Shown here: one piece after another, positions 29,968 to 39,299 of the stretch
Numbering within the stretch: the first letter of the stretch is position 1
Layout of the letters: each line of letters opens with the position of its first letter
The notes under the pieces: model-generated
What the model saw: only the letters and a program-made list of their open reading frames with translations
The model's database searches: none
What the model was told of the DNA's origin: nothing
From: Mesorhizobium sp.
GTDB lineage: Bacteria; Pseudomonadota; Alphaproteobacteria; Rhizobiales; Rhizobiaceae
DNA: 64,000 nt
Assembly (NCBI RefSeq): GCF_023954305.1
Contig: NZ_JAMLIG010000001.1
Coordinates: 1-64,000 of the forward strand
Direction: 5' to 3'
Position numbers and translations under genes: made by a program

Positions 29968-31205
29968 TGAGCGAGGTCGCCGGCCACCTCCCGCGCCAGG
30001 CGGTCAACGACAAGGCGATCGCCATCATCGTCTCCGGCGCGGTGGCGCTCGGCGTCTTCCTGTCCGGCTTCGTCATCAGGGAGCCCGCTCCCTACGAACT
30101 CTACATGGCCGGACTGATCGCGGTCTGGGCGCTGTTCGGCCTGCGCATCTCGAAGGGCATCACGCCGCTTCTCGTGCTGCTCGTCACCTTCAACATCGGC
30201 GGCATGATCTCGATGACGCAGATGTCGGACCTGATGGACACGCCGCTGTACATCGCCGTGTCCCTGTTCCTGGCCTTCACCGCGGTCTTCTTCGCGGCGG
30301 TGACCGAATCCAGGCCCGACCTCTATCGGCTCATGTTCCGCGCCTGGGTGGCTTCGGCCGTCATCACCGGTCTGGCCGGCATTCTGGGCTATTTCCACGC
30401 CCTGCCCGGCTTCGAGATGTTCACCAAATACGAGCGCGCGGCCGGCGTGTTCCAGGACCCGAACGTGTTCGGCCCGTTCCTGGCGCTGCCAGGCATCTGG
30501 TTGCTCTACCGCGTGCTGACCGGAGGACCGGCGGACTGGCTGCGCTGCGTCCCGCCGCTGCTCGTCATCGTGCTGGCGATTTTCCTGTCCTTCTCCCGCG
30601 GCGCCTGGGGCCTGTTCGGCGTCAGCGCCATCCTCATTACCGGAATCCTTTTCCTGCGCAGCCAGAGCGGCCTGTTCCGGCTGCGGCTTGCGATGATGAG
30701 CGTCGCCGCCTTCGCGCTGCTCGTCGTGGCGATCCTGGTGGCGCTGCAGATCCCCTCCGTTGCGGAGCTCTTCACCACCCGCGCGCAGCTCGTGCAGGAA
30801 TACGATGGCGCGCGGCTCGGCCGTTTCGCCCGCTACGTCATCGGCTTCCAGCTGGCGATGGAACATCCGCTCGGCATCGGCCCGCTGACCTTCGGCCAGA
30901 TCTACGGCGAGGATACGCACAACATCTGGCTGAAAGCGCTGATGGACTACGGCTGGCTGGGCTTTGCCTCCTGGCTGACCATGATCGTCTGGACCGTGGC
31001 CGGCGGCTTCCGCATCCTGTTCCGCGAACGGCCCTGGCAGCCCTTCCTGCTCTGCGCCTGGGTGACACTGGTCGGCCATGTGGCGCTCGGCACGGTGATC
31101 GACACCGACCACTGGCGCCATTTCTACATCCTGATCGGCATGGTGTGGGGCGCGATCGCGCTCGAGCGGCGATACGGCGGAGGTTTTGCCGCCCAACCGG
31201 CCTGA
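29967..31205 (+). CDS. O-antigen ligase/polymerase family membrane protein
   Basis: This 412-residue protein has about ten hydrophobic segments and the Wzy_C / WaaL-type central region (FLSFSRGAWGLFGVSAILIT, then a large periplasmic loop ending EDTHNIWLKALMDYGWLGFASWL with the conserved H-N-x-W-L). It is probably the polymerase for repeat units in the Wzx/Wzy pathway. No flippase gene is present in this locus, so that function must be encoded elsewhere. Start ATG overlaps the stop of the preceding gene (TGATG). Confidence 0.9.
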   Translation: MSEVAGHLPRQAVNDKAIAIIVSGAVALGVFLSGFVIREPAPYELYMAGLIAVWALFGLRISKGITPLLVLLVTFNIGGMISMTQMSDLMDTPLYIAVSLFLAFTAVFFAAVTESRPDLYRLMFRAWVASAVITGLAGILGYFHALPGFEMFTKYERAAGVFQDPNVFGPFLALPGIWLLYRVLTGGPADWLRCVPPLLVIVLAIFLSFSRGAWGLFGVSAILITGILFLRSQSGLFRLRLAMMSVAAFALLVVAILVALQIPSVAELFTTRAQLVQEYDGARLGRFARYVIGFQLAMEHPLGIGPLTFGQIYGEDTHNIWLKALMDYGWLGFASWLTMIVWTVAGGFRILFRERPWQPFLLCAWVTLVGHVALGTVIDTDHWRHFYILIGMVWGAIALERRYGGGFAAQPA

Positions 31206-31212
31206 CCCGGGC

Positions 31213-32979
31213 CTATCTCGCTTCTTCGCCCTTCGCGCCGCCCGGCAGCTCCCGCCAATGACGCTTCAGATCGGCCCGCTCCGCGGGACGCTGGACCTGC
31301 AAAAGGACGAGACCCGGACTGCTCGTCGGAAGCGTCGGGTAGAATTGCGGATTCTGTCTGCTGGCCGACATATGGAACACGTTCTCGTCGCCGAAAGCAA
31401 ACAACTCGCGTTGGGTCACGTAGCCGTCGGCGTTCAGATCGGCCCCGCCGGAAATCGCCTCGGAGAAGACGTAGCTCGCGAGCCCCCTTATCTCACCGCC
31501 GAGCTTTTTCTCGAGAGCGACCTCTTCCTCCTGGGAGGCGCCGAAGAACGAGACGTTGGCGAATTCGCGGTCGAGGATGCCGCCGGCGTGGCAGCCATCG
31601 ATCAGCACGATGACGTTGACGTTCTTGCGGGCAGCCGCGGCCATCCATTCGGTGAAGATGTCGTCCGTCAGCTTGCGCTCCACGTCGAACTCGGCGATCG
31701 AGGCGAATTTGTCCAAGGGTTTCGGCCCGGGAAGGATCAGGAAATCGCGCAGTCCGTCCGCCTCGTTCTCCTTGTCCGGAGCCGGCTCGCGGGTTCCCTG
31801 GCCGGCGAAGGTGAAGACGATCGTGTCGCCGGGATCCGCATCGTCCAGCAGATCGTTCCAGACATAGTCGATGAATTTCAGCCGCGCGTCGTGATCGGTA
31901 AGCATGACCACTTTCTCGGCGCCGATCGCATCGAGCGTGGCCGACAGCCGCTTCGCATCGTTCACGGCGCCCTTCAAGTCGTAGCGGCCGCCATAGTCGT
32001 CCACGCCGACGACCAGGCCGTAGAGCTTCGGGCGCGGCGCCTTGAGATAAAACTGGCCGACCACCTGGTCGTAGTAGGCAGGATCCTGCTCGTGCGGCAC
32101 GGTCGCGGCCAGCGCATGCACCTCGACCTGCGTGCGCTTGGCGATCTCGACGGCGGGCATTCCCGGCGTCGCCAGGATCGGCCGGAAGGTGCGGGTGAAC
32201 ACCGAATTCGGGTCGGTGTCGTCGGGCCCGAGCCGATCCAGCGCCTTCTGGCCAATGCCGGCGGAATAGAGCACGAAGGCCCCCTTCTGCGGCGTCATCC
32301 GCGCCAGCCCGCCATAGGCGCGCACCGCGCGCGTGTCCGGGTCTGGCGGGAAGGGATTGTCGCGGCAGGCATCGAGCACGACGAAGGCGATCTCAACGCC
32401 GCGCTCATAGATGCGGTCGACCAGATCCTGCGCGTCGACCGCATAGCGTTCCAGCCGCGATTCCCTGACCGCGTCGAGCGCCGGCATGTCGGCCGGCAGC
32501 AGGAAGTTGCGCTGCTGGTAGCTGACGCCATGGCCGGCGAAGAAGAAGAACGCCACGTCTCCGCGCTTCAATCCGTCGACGAACTCGTCGACCGCATCGT
32601 CGAAATTGCGGGCCGAGACATTGCGCTTGAGGGTCACCGAGAAGCCGAGCTCCTCCAGCGTCGACTGCAGCGAAAGCGCATCGCCCTCCGCCTTGTTGAG
32701 ATCCGTCAGTTCCTCATAGTCGTTGTTGCCGATGACGAGCGCCCGCCGGCGCTGGCTCCTGGCAGCGGCCTGCGCTAACGAAGGCATGGCACGAAGGTCC
32801 TCGACGACGGCGGCGATATCGGCCGCGCGTCGGGCGACGTGCGCCTGTGTCTCTCCGTCGTCGATGGCAATCGCGGCCGAGGCCGGAAAGGCCTGGATCA
32901 TGAGAAGGCAGGCGCAGCCCGCCCGCAGCAGAAACTTGCGCGCCTTCCGCGCCGATCGCGCCCGTCTTGCGCCGGTCAT
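31213..32979 (-). CDS. exported tandem caspase-like (peptidase C14) protein
   Basis: This 588-residue protein has a signal peptide (KFLLRAGCACLLMIQAFPASAA) and two caspase-fold domains in tandem. Domain 1 (about 77-312) has the full dyad: His150 in FFFFAGHGV and Cys205 in VLDACRDNPF. Domain 2 (about 317-560) keeps Cys463 in LIDGCHAGG, but its histidine position is Gln394 (FTFAGQGT), so it is probably inactive or altered. A canonical EF-hand loop, DLNADGYVTQRE at 514-525, lies in domain 2 and suggests calcium binding. The ATG at 32979 gives a normal signal peptide; the frame continues upstream without one. It is convergent with the polysaccharide operon, ending 7 bases from it. Confidence 0.9.
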   Translation of the reverse strand: MTGARRARSARKARKFLLRAGCACLLMIQAFPASAAIAIDDGETQAHVARRAADIAAVVEDLRAMPSLAQAAARSQRRRALVIGNNDYEELTDLNKAEGDALSLQSTLEELGFSVTLKRNVSARNFDDAVDEFVDGLKRGDVAFFFFAGHGVSYQQRNFLLPADMPALDAVRESRLERYAVDAQDLVDRIYERGVEIAFVVLDACRDNPFPPDPDTRAVRAYGGLARMTPQKGAFVLYSAGIGQKALDRLGPDDTDPNSVFTRTFRPILATPGMPAVEIAKRTQVEVHALAATVPHEQDPAYYDQVVGQFYLKAPRPKLYGLVVGVDDYGGRYDLKGAVNDAKRLSATLDAIGAEKVVMLTDHDARLKFIDYVWNDLLDDADPGDTIVFTFAGQGTREPAPDKENEADGLRDFLILPGPKPLDKFASIAEFDVERKLTDDIFTEWMAAAARKNVNVIVLIDGCHAGGILDREFANVSFFGASQEEEVALEKKLGGEIRGLASYVFSEAISGGADLNADGYVTQRELFAFGDENVFHMSASRQNPQFYPTLPTSSPGLVLLQVQRPAERADLKRHWRELPGGAKGEEAR

Positions 32980-33195
32980 CCGTCCAACCCCGGTTCCGTC
33001 GCGGAACTTAGCGGAATCCAATCGGCGAATGAAGCGCCGTCTGGCTATCTGATAAGGACCGGACCAGTCTTCGGGCAGATCGCGCCAGCGCGCTCCCGAA
33101 CGCCCATCCACAACAGCGCATCGAGAAAGCGCCGGCCATCGCTCCTCGGTCCGCGCTTTGCCCGACGGCCTAGCGCGCAATTTTAGTGGAATCGT

Positions 33196-33984
33196 TCAGG
33201 CGCCCGCTACCGCGGTCTGGACGGCCGAGGCGAACTCGGCCGGGTTTGCCAAGGCGACGAAGTGGCACGACTCGATCTCAACGTAGCGACCGTCAGACAG
33301 GGTGGCGGCAAAGGCCTCGCACTCGGACGCCAGCTTGATGGGATCGAGCGTGCATCCCAATATCGTCGCTGGGCAGCCGATGTCGGGCACCAGATGTCCC
33401 AGATCAAGTGACAGGAACGCGCGGGTGAGTGCGGCGAAGCTTTGCGGGTCGTTGGCGAGATAGCGCAGGCGGTATTGCGCAAACCTTTCGCCGTCCCCGC
33501 GCAAATCTTCGGGCCAGGCCCGCGCCAGCGAGCCGTCTGCGACCGGACGCAGACCTTCGCGCTCCACGAGATCGGCGCGCGCAGTCAGACCCCTGATCCC
33601 CGCTTCGGGCAAGGCACTACCCGTTACGGGGCTGCTGGCGGTCACCGATGCGACCCGCAACGGCGCCTTTGCGGCGACGGCCAGCGCAATGCTTCCGCCG
33701 ACCGCCGTTCCTGCGAGATGCGCCCGTTCGACACCCAGGCTTTCAAGCAGAGATACGAGATCCGCGGCCATCTGGCCCAGGTCGAGCGTCTTTGCCCGTT
33801 CGGACATGCCAAAGCCGCGCTGATCGTAGCGCAATACGCGGAAGCGATGGGTCAGGAAGGGAAGTACCGCGTCCCAGCTTTCCAGAGATCCTCCAGCCTC
33901 GTGAACGAGGACGATCGTCTCGTCCCCTTCCCCGGAAAACTCGTATCGAAGAGAAACCCCGTTTGCATCGATCCAGCGGCTCAC
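33196..33984 (-). CDS. alpha/beta-hydrolase fold protein lacking nucleophile serine
   Basis: This 262-residue protein has the alpha/beta-hydrolase architecture seen in 3-oxoadipate enol-lactonases (SLRYEFSGEG, FRVLRYDQRGFGMSE). The nucleophile elbow, normally G-x-S-x-G, reads AGTAVGGS, so Ala94 stands at the serine position. His241 (ESCHFVALANP) and an acid near Asp214 are retained. Classic ester hydrolysis is therefore unlikely unless another residue takes over. It starts with GTG overlapping the stop of the CocE-like gene (GTGA), with GGGGGAG upstream, so they share an operon. A paralogue with the same substitution lies at 42034. Confidence 0.85.
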   Translation of the reverse strand: MSRWIDANGVSLRYEFSGEGDETIVLVHEAGGSLESWDAVLPFLTHRFRVLRYDQRGFGMSERAKTLDLGQMAADLVSLLESLGVERAHLAGTAVGGSIALAVAAKAPLRVASVTASSPVTGSALPEAGIRGLTARADLVEREGLRPVADGSLARAWPEDLRGDGERFAQYRLRYLANDPQSFAALTRAFLSLDLGHLVPDIGCPATILGCTLDPIKLASECEAFAATLSDGRYVEIESCHFVALANPAEFASAVQTAVAGA

Positions 33985-35786
33985 AGCGCTCCCCCGGTGA
34001 TCGGCTGCACCGGCAGCAGGACATGCGAAGGATGGGCCTGATCGCGGTAGACCTTGTGCAGCACGGTCTTGCTGGAAACCACATGCGCCGGGATGTACTC
34101 GACATTGGTGGCGCCGCCGATGCCGGTTCCGAAGTCGGCGGCCGTGATCTCGACACAGACCCGATGCCCGCGCCGGAACAGGTTCGACATCGACATCAGT
34201 TCGATATGGTATTCGATGATCTCGCCCGGCGTCGCATCCTTCCGGGCCTCGCGCGTCAGCTTGTGCCATGGGCGCCAGGGTTTTGTCCGCTCGGCGTCCT
34301 CCTCGCGGTAAGAGGCCTTGAGCCAGCCGCGGCTGACCTCGCGCTCGGGCAGATTCGACGGCAGGTCACGCTCGCCTTCGCGGGCGGTGCGGACTTTCGT
34401 GTCCGGGCCCACGTCCCTGACAACGATGATCCAGTTCGTGTCGGCCTGATCGATCTCTGCGAACAGTGTCATCGCGGCGGGACCGACGACAAGAAGGTCA
34501 TCGGCCAGCGGCTCGCTGAGATAGCGCAGCCTGCTGACGCTGCGGGTAAGTGTGGGCGGCATCTGGACAAAGGCGTCCGGAATCGCCGTCTCGTCGCGAC
34601 TGGCGGGCGTAAAGGGTTTCGTGCGCAACCGCTCCCAACTGTCGAGATAGAAGGGCGTCCAGGCGGTTTGCGGCAACGGCCACGCGCTGGCTTGCAGCCA
34701 CTTGCCGGCGCCGGCTACGTAAACCTTCACCGGATCCTCGTTCATGATCCCGGTATCGATCCCCTTCAGCCAGTAGTCGTACCAGCGAAGTATCTCGCTG
34801 TGAAAGCCGCGGAATGGCCGTTCTTGTTGTGCCGGCCCGGCGATCATCAGCTTCTTGCTGACGCCAAGGCCTTCGTACCAGTCCTGCGCGCCTTTGAAAT
34901 GGGACTTGAGCGTCTGCGCATAGGCACCGGTACCCATATAAGTGGGCACGTTTATCGCGCCGAAGCTCGCCTCGGTCTTGGCGATCGCTTCGGGGGTGTC
35001 ATAGGGGTCGATCAGGATGTTGAAAAAGACCGGCGCCTTTTGCCCTTTCATCGTCAGGATATTGTAGAGTTCGTGCTGGATCACATAGTCGTCGTTGGCC
35101 AGCGCCTCGGCGAGCCATGCCTCGCGCACCGCGCCAAGATCGCCGGGTTGGCCTGTTTTGCCGTGCGCCACCGATCCCGCCTCGATCGCCAGCGGGAACT
35201 TGTGAACGACACCGCCGGGGTTGCGGCCGCGGAATTCGCGGAACGCCGGGCCCGGATCATAGGGGAAGATCGCTTTCAGGCTGGGCGGACGCTGGGCGGC
35301 CGCCTGTAGCTGCGACGCGCCATAGGCGGAAATGCCGATCATGCCGACATTGCCGTCACACCATTCCTGTGCGGCGATCCATTCGATCAGGTCGTAGAAA
35401 TCGTGCGCCGGGCTGCCGCCGCTTTCGGACTTGCCGCCTCCGCGGCTGGTGCCGATGACGTGAATGTAACCGCGCGCCGCAAGGAACTTGCTGTCGCCGG
35501 CCTCGGACGATCCGTTCCAGAGAGTGGACCACGAGGGTTGCGGGGGCACGGCGCGGGCATATTCAGGGCCGTTCTGTTCCTTGTTGTAAGGCGCGATGGC
35601 CAGAAGCGCCGGCAGGGGGGTCGTCGTCCGGGGCCGGCAGATGTCGACGCAGAGCCGGACGCCGTCGCGCATCGGCACTATAATGTCGCGCTCCCAGTCG
35701 GCGTCGGGATACTCGGGCGTCCTGTCATAGAAGGGCCCTGGCTCGGTCGACGACCCGTCGAGCCAAGTCGATGTGTCTTTCGCCAT
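33981..35786 (-). CDS. CocE/NonD family hydrolase
   Basis: This 601-residue protein belongs to the X-Pro dipeptidyl-peptidase / cocaine esterase-like family of serine hydrolases, which cleave esters or amides. It has the N-terminal DIIVPMRDGVRLCVDICRP, the nucleophile motif GNVGMIGISAYGASQLQ, a WYDYWLKGIDTGI segment, and the C-terminal jelly-roll domain typical of the family. No signal peptide is visible, so it is cytoplasmic. It is encoded between the TRAP transporter and the serine-less hydrolase, and may act on the compound that the transporter imports. Confidence 0.88.
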   Translation of the reverse strand: MAKDTSTWLDGSSTEPGPFYDRTPEYPDADWERDIIVPMRDGVRLCVDICRPRTTTPLPALLAIAPYNKEQNGPEYARAVPPQPSWSTLWNGSSEAGDSKFLAARGYIHVIGTSRGGGKSESGGSPAHDFYDLIEWIAAQEWCDGNVGMIGISAYGASQLQAAAQRPPSLKAIFPYDPGPAFREFRGRNPGGVVHKFPLAIEAGSVAHGKTGQPGDLGAVREAWLAEALANDDYVIQHELYNILTMKGQKAPVFFNILIDPYDTPEAIAKTEASFGAINVPTYMGTGAYAQTLKSHFKGAQDWYEGLGVSKKLMIAGPAQQERPFRGFHSEILRWYDYWLKGIDTGIMNEDPVKVYVAGAGKWLQASAWPLPQTAWTPFYLDSWERLRTKPFTPASRDETAIPDAFVQMPPTLTRSVSRLRYLSEPLADDLLVVGPAAMTLFAEIDQADTNWIIVVRDVGPDTKVRTAREGERDLPSNLPEREVSRGWLKASYREEDAERTKPWRPWHKLTREARKDATPGEIIEYHIELMSMSNLFRRGHRVCVEITAADFGTGIGGATNVEYIPAHVVSSKTVLHKVYRDQAHPSHVLLPVQPITGGAL

Positions 35787-35879
35787 GTTTCATATCCTCA
35801 ACACGGTGGGTGCGGCTCACCAGCCTGCGGGCCGCACAGGGTATCACGCGGAGCGTTGCGCGGCTTTCAAGCCGCCCAG

Positions 35880-36878
35880 CTAGTCGCGCGAAGCCAGGGC
35901 CTGACGGAAGGCCTCAAGATAGACGGTGCCGTTTTCCGTCGCACCGACCCAGGATTCGCTGACCTTGTCGAACGCCGGCTGCAATGCGGCCAGTTCTTCG
36001 GCTGACAACCGATGAACGGTAAGAGAACCGTCGGCAACGTGCTCGTCGATCAGCGCGACGTCGATATCGCGGATGATCGTACTGGCCCATTCCGAAGTGG
36101 CTCTGCCGGTGTTCGCGTCGACGACCGCTTTCAGATCGTCTGGCAGCCGATCGTAGAAGCCCGGGTTCATCACGATCACCGAGACCCCGCCGCCGAGCGG
36201 GCCGATCACGGCGTTGTCGAGGTATTCGTTCAGCGACAGTTCGTAGACAGGCGCCGGGTTGGTCATGATCCCGCCGATCGCGCCGCGCGCCAAAGCCTGA
36301 TAGTATTCCGACGGACGCAGACCCAGCGCCTCTCCGCCAAGCGCCGAAATCAGGCCCGCGCGCTCGCGCGAGCCGGCGGCGACCTTGAGACCACCCAGAG
36401 TGCCAAGATTCTCGATGGGGTCCACGCTCCAGACCACCATGTTATTGAAAACCTGGTAGAAAGCGACGCGCACTTTATCTTCGTGCGGGATGATGCCGTC
36501 CGCGTAGAGCTGCCATAGGGCACCTGCAGCGGGCTCGGGATCGTCGAACGTGCCCGGGATCGCAGTCACGCCCAGAGACGCATAGCGCGCGCCGTAGACC
36601 AGCGGAATATCCCAAGCCACGTCGACGACACCTTGCGCCACCCGGTTGATGGCATCGCCCATCGGCGCAATCACGCCGCCGCAATCCAAGGTGTAGTCGA
36701 TGCGCCCGCCCGACTGTTCCTTGATCGCCTCCGCCCAGTCATGCAGCATCCGGCTGCAGATCGCGTTGCTGGGGGCGACCGCCGTGGCGATCCGCATCGT
36801 CAACTCCTGCGCTTGAGCAGCACCGGCGATCAGCATGGCGCCGGCAGTAGCGAGAAGGGCAGACTTCAATCCTGACAT
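35880..36878 (-). CDS. TRAP transporter solute-binding protein (DctP family)
   Basis: This 332-residue periplasmic binding protein has a signal peptide cleaved after AGAAQAQ and the DctP pattern: AEAIKEQSGGRIDYTLDCGG, QGVVDVAWDIPLVYGARYAS, and YEARAL-like ends replaced by SEYYQALARGAIGGIMTNPAPVYEL. TRAP binding proteins usually bind carboxylates through a conserved arginine, and SRERAGLISALG is a candidate region for it. It is followed by the CocE-like gene and preceded by the DctQM gene. Confidence 0.9.
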   Translation of the reverse strand: MSGLKSALLATAGAMLIAGAAQAQELTMRIATAVAPSNAICSRMLHDWAEAIKEQSGGRIDYTLDCGGVIAPMGDAINRVAQGVVDVAWDIPLVYGARYASLGVTAIPGTFDDPEPAAGALWQLYADGIIPHEDKVRVAFYQVFNNMVVWSVDPIENLGTLGGLKVAAGSRERAGLISALGGEALGLRPSEYYQALARGAIGGIMTNPAPVYELSLNEYLDNAVIGPLGGGVSVIVMNPGFYDRLPDDLKAVVDANTGRATSEWASTIIRDIDVALIDEHVADGSLTVHRLSAEELAALQPAFDKVSESWVGATENGTVYLEAFRQALASRD

Positions 36879-36940
36879 GTTCGGTTCTCCTCTTGAAAGT
36901 CATGTCGGTCGGTGAATTCGAAAGGCTCGCGCCTCAAGCG

Positions 36941-38902
36941 TCACATCGTTCCGGGCAACCAGGTAACGAGGGCCGGGAAGGCGACCAGAAGCGCGATCTT
37001 GACAACGGTCGAGGCGAAGAATGGCCACGTTCCGCGATAGACCGTCCTGATCGGGATGGTTTCGTCCAAGGACGTGATGATGAACATGTTCAGGCCGAAC
37101 GGCGGCGAGATCATGCCGGCTTCCATGCAGATGATTGTCATCAGGCCCCACCAGATCGGATCGTAGCCCAGCGCGATGACCACCGGCGTGAAGATCGGGA
37201 TGGTCACCATCATCATGGCAAAAGAGTCCATCACCGTTCCGAGGACGAGGTAGCACAGGATCAGTGCCAACACGGTGGCGAAAGGCGAAAGCCCAATGTC
37301 CTGGATGAAACCGATGAAAGCGCCCGGAAGTCCGCTGACGCCGAAGAAGAAGGACAGCATGACGACGCCGAAAATCAGCGAGTAGATCATCGCCAGCGAG
37401 CCGGTCATCTCGCCCATGGTCGACCAGAAGGTCGCGCGGTTGATGCGTCCACGTGCCAAAGCGACAAGGAACGCTCCCGCCGCCCCGACCGCACCAGCCT
37501 CAAGCTCGGTGAAAAGACCGGTGAAAATCCCGCCCAGCACCAGCGTCAGCAGCAGGATGACCGACCAGGCACCGGCGAAGGCGCGCGCGATCGCGGCAAA
37601 CCCTTGGAACTCGCTGCGCTCGGCATGGCGCGGATTGATCCATAGCCAGACCGCGACCACAGCCATGTAGAGGAATGTCGCGAGGAGGCCGGGTATGACC
37701 GCTCCGACGAAGAGCCGGCCGACCGATTGCTGTGCCAGGATCGCGTAGAGAATCAGTGCGGAGGACGGCGGGATGAGCTGCCCGAGCGTGCCACCGGCGG
37801 CGATCGCCCCCGAAGCCAGTTCGGACGAGTAATTCCGTGCCCGCATCTCGCCCAACGCGATCTTGCCGATCGACATCTGGGTTGCGATGGACGAGCCCGA
37901 AAGCGTACCAAACCCGGCGCAGGCCAGAATCGACGCATGTGCCAGCCCGCCGCGAACATGGCCGATCAAAGCATTGGACAGGTTGTAGAGGTCCTTTCCG
38001 ATCCCGGCGACGCCGGCGAAAGCGCCCATCATCAGAAACAGCGGCAGAACCGAGAGCCCGTCCTTCGTGACGAAGCCTGAAATCTCCGAACCGAAAATAG
38101 ACAGCGCCGGGCCCGAACCGAGCATCGCCACGGTGCCAACCAGCCCGACAGTCCCCATGCCGACGCCGATTGGAATCGACAGAAGAATCATCGCCCAGAG
38201 TGCCGCCATCAACACCAGCGCAAGCGGCAGGGCGGCGCGCGGGAGAATTGCGGTCAACGGCGTGGACGGGATGAAGCCGGCCAGGCTGGCCCAAAGCGCG
38301 ATGACCGGTAGAACGCCCAGCACCAGCCAAAGGACGCTCGACCCGCGCGACTGCGCAATCTGGCGAGCGAGGGCAGCCAGCGTCACAGTCAACACAACCG
38401 CCGCAGCGATCCCGAAGGCGATAGCCATGGCAAAGAAGAACGGCGCGCGCGGCATGCCGGTCAGCATCGTGGTTTCGTTCATGCGCACCATGTCCATCGC
38501 CGTGACCCCAACACGCCACGACAGCAGCCCCATGAAGCAGACGATTGTCAGCGCCGAGATGATCGCAAGCCATGACTGCGCAGAGGTCGTGAATCGCGAC
38601 GTGAGAACATCGATCGACAGGGTGCCCCCGCGCGCTAGCGCGAAAGGAAGGCAAGCCGATACGGCCACGGCCACGAGCAGCGCCGTGATTTCGTTGAGAC
38701 CGTAGATCGACACGCTGAAGAACGACCGGCCGACGATATCCGCGCATGTCAAGATTGCGACCAGCAGGATCGCAACGACCGCGAGGAGGGCAAAACGCTG
38801 CGTGACGCCAAGCAGAGCCGCTGTGACACGACTCCATACGAGGGAACCCGTCGCGGCTCTACGGCCGGACTTGGCCAACGTCAGCCCCACCCCCTCGGAC
38901 AC
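36941..38902 (-). CDS. TRAP transporter fused small and large permease (DctQM)
   Basis: This 653-residue membrane protein joins both TRAP permease subunits. Residues about 25-205 form the DctQ part (four membrane segments, with VAVAVSACLPFALARGGTLSIDVLTSRF). From about 230 onward is DctM (LFLMMGAFAGVAGIGKDLYNLSNALIGHVRGGLAHASILACAGFGTLSGSS, and the ending FALNMF-like ISPPFGLNMFIITSL). It uses a sodium gradient to import the ligand of DctP. The start is taken as GTG at 38902, which has GGAGG 5 bases upstream; an ATG at 38947 is open but has no binding site. Confidence 0.9.
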   Translation of the reverse strand: MSEGVGLTLAKSGRRAATGSLVWSRVTAALLGVTQRFALLAVVAILLVAILTCADIVGRSFFSVSIYGLNEITALLVAVAVSACLPFALARGGTLSIDVLTSRFTTSAQSWLAIISALTIVCFMGLLSWRVGVTAMDMVRMNETTMLTGMPRAPFFFAMAIAFGIAAAVVLTVTLAALARQIAQSRGSSVLWLVLGVLPVIALWASLAGFIPSTPLTAILPRAALPLALVLMAALWAMILLSIPIGVGMGTVGLVGTVAMLGSGPALSIFGSEISGFVTKDGLSVLPLFLMMGAFAGVAGIGKDLYNLSNALIGHVRGGLAHASILACAGFGTLSGSSIATQMSIGKIALGEMRARNYSSELASGAIAAGGTLGQLIPPSSALILYAILAQQSVGRLFVGAVIPGLLATFLYMAVVAVWLWINPRHAERSEFQGFAAIARAFAGAWSVILLLTLVLGGIFTGLFTELEAGAVGAAGAFLVALARGRINRATFWSTMGEMTGSLAMIYSLIFGVVMLSFFFGVSGLPGAFIGFIQDIGLSPFATVLALILCYLVLGTVMDSFAMMMVTIPIFTPVVIALGYDPIWWGLMTIICMEAGMISPPFGLNMFIITSLDETIPIRTVYRGTWPFFASTVVKIALLVAFPALVTWLPGTM

Positions 38903-39299
38903 GCGCTCCTCCTTCCCGCAGCATATGCGGATGAACCTCGATAGCATGGCAAAGCGGCACTGGGCAACCCTATTCTATAGTGTTTTGACTTTTTTTGAAG
39001 TTCGCTGGATGGCTTACCGTCGAACCGTAAGACGGAATGCTGCAAGCGAATGCATCCAATTATATATCTGTTTTTATTGACTATTTTTCTCGATCGAGTT
39101 GGGCGACGTTCATTCTTCCATGAGTCGCCAGACGTAATGACTTCCGATATTTTGCCCGAAGCGAGCCGGGATAGGCGTTATAAAAGTGATATTGACAACT
39201 TTATGTGTGATGATTACCCAGTCGTGACTCAGTGCCTCTTTCGCAGCTCAAAGACGCTCAACGCTGCAGACGGCGCCGACCGTGAGGAAAGGATCACTT
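38903..39299. promoter_or_regulatory. AT-rich divergent regulatory region
   Basis: This 397-base stretch separates the leftward transporter operon from the rightward CoA-transferase operon and is clearly richer in A and T than its surroundings (for example 39058-39095). No credible gene is present. It contains a CTAT-N3-ATAG palindrome and a TTGACA hexamer at 39192-39197 that could be a -35 box for the rightward operon, although no good -10 follows it. It probably holds promoters for both operons. Confidence 0.6.
38970..38980. promoter_or_regulatory. candidate GntR operator 1 (CTAT-N3-ATAG)
   Basis: CTATTCTATAG is an inverted repeat of 4-3-4 bases about 70 bases upstream of the transporter operon. 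The minus-strand reading TATAGA could be the -10 box of that operon. The same palindrome type occurs upstream of the crotonase gene at 43683. Assignment to the local GntR regulator is inference. Confidence 0.4.
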
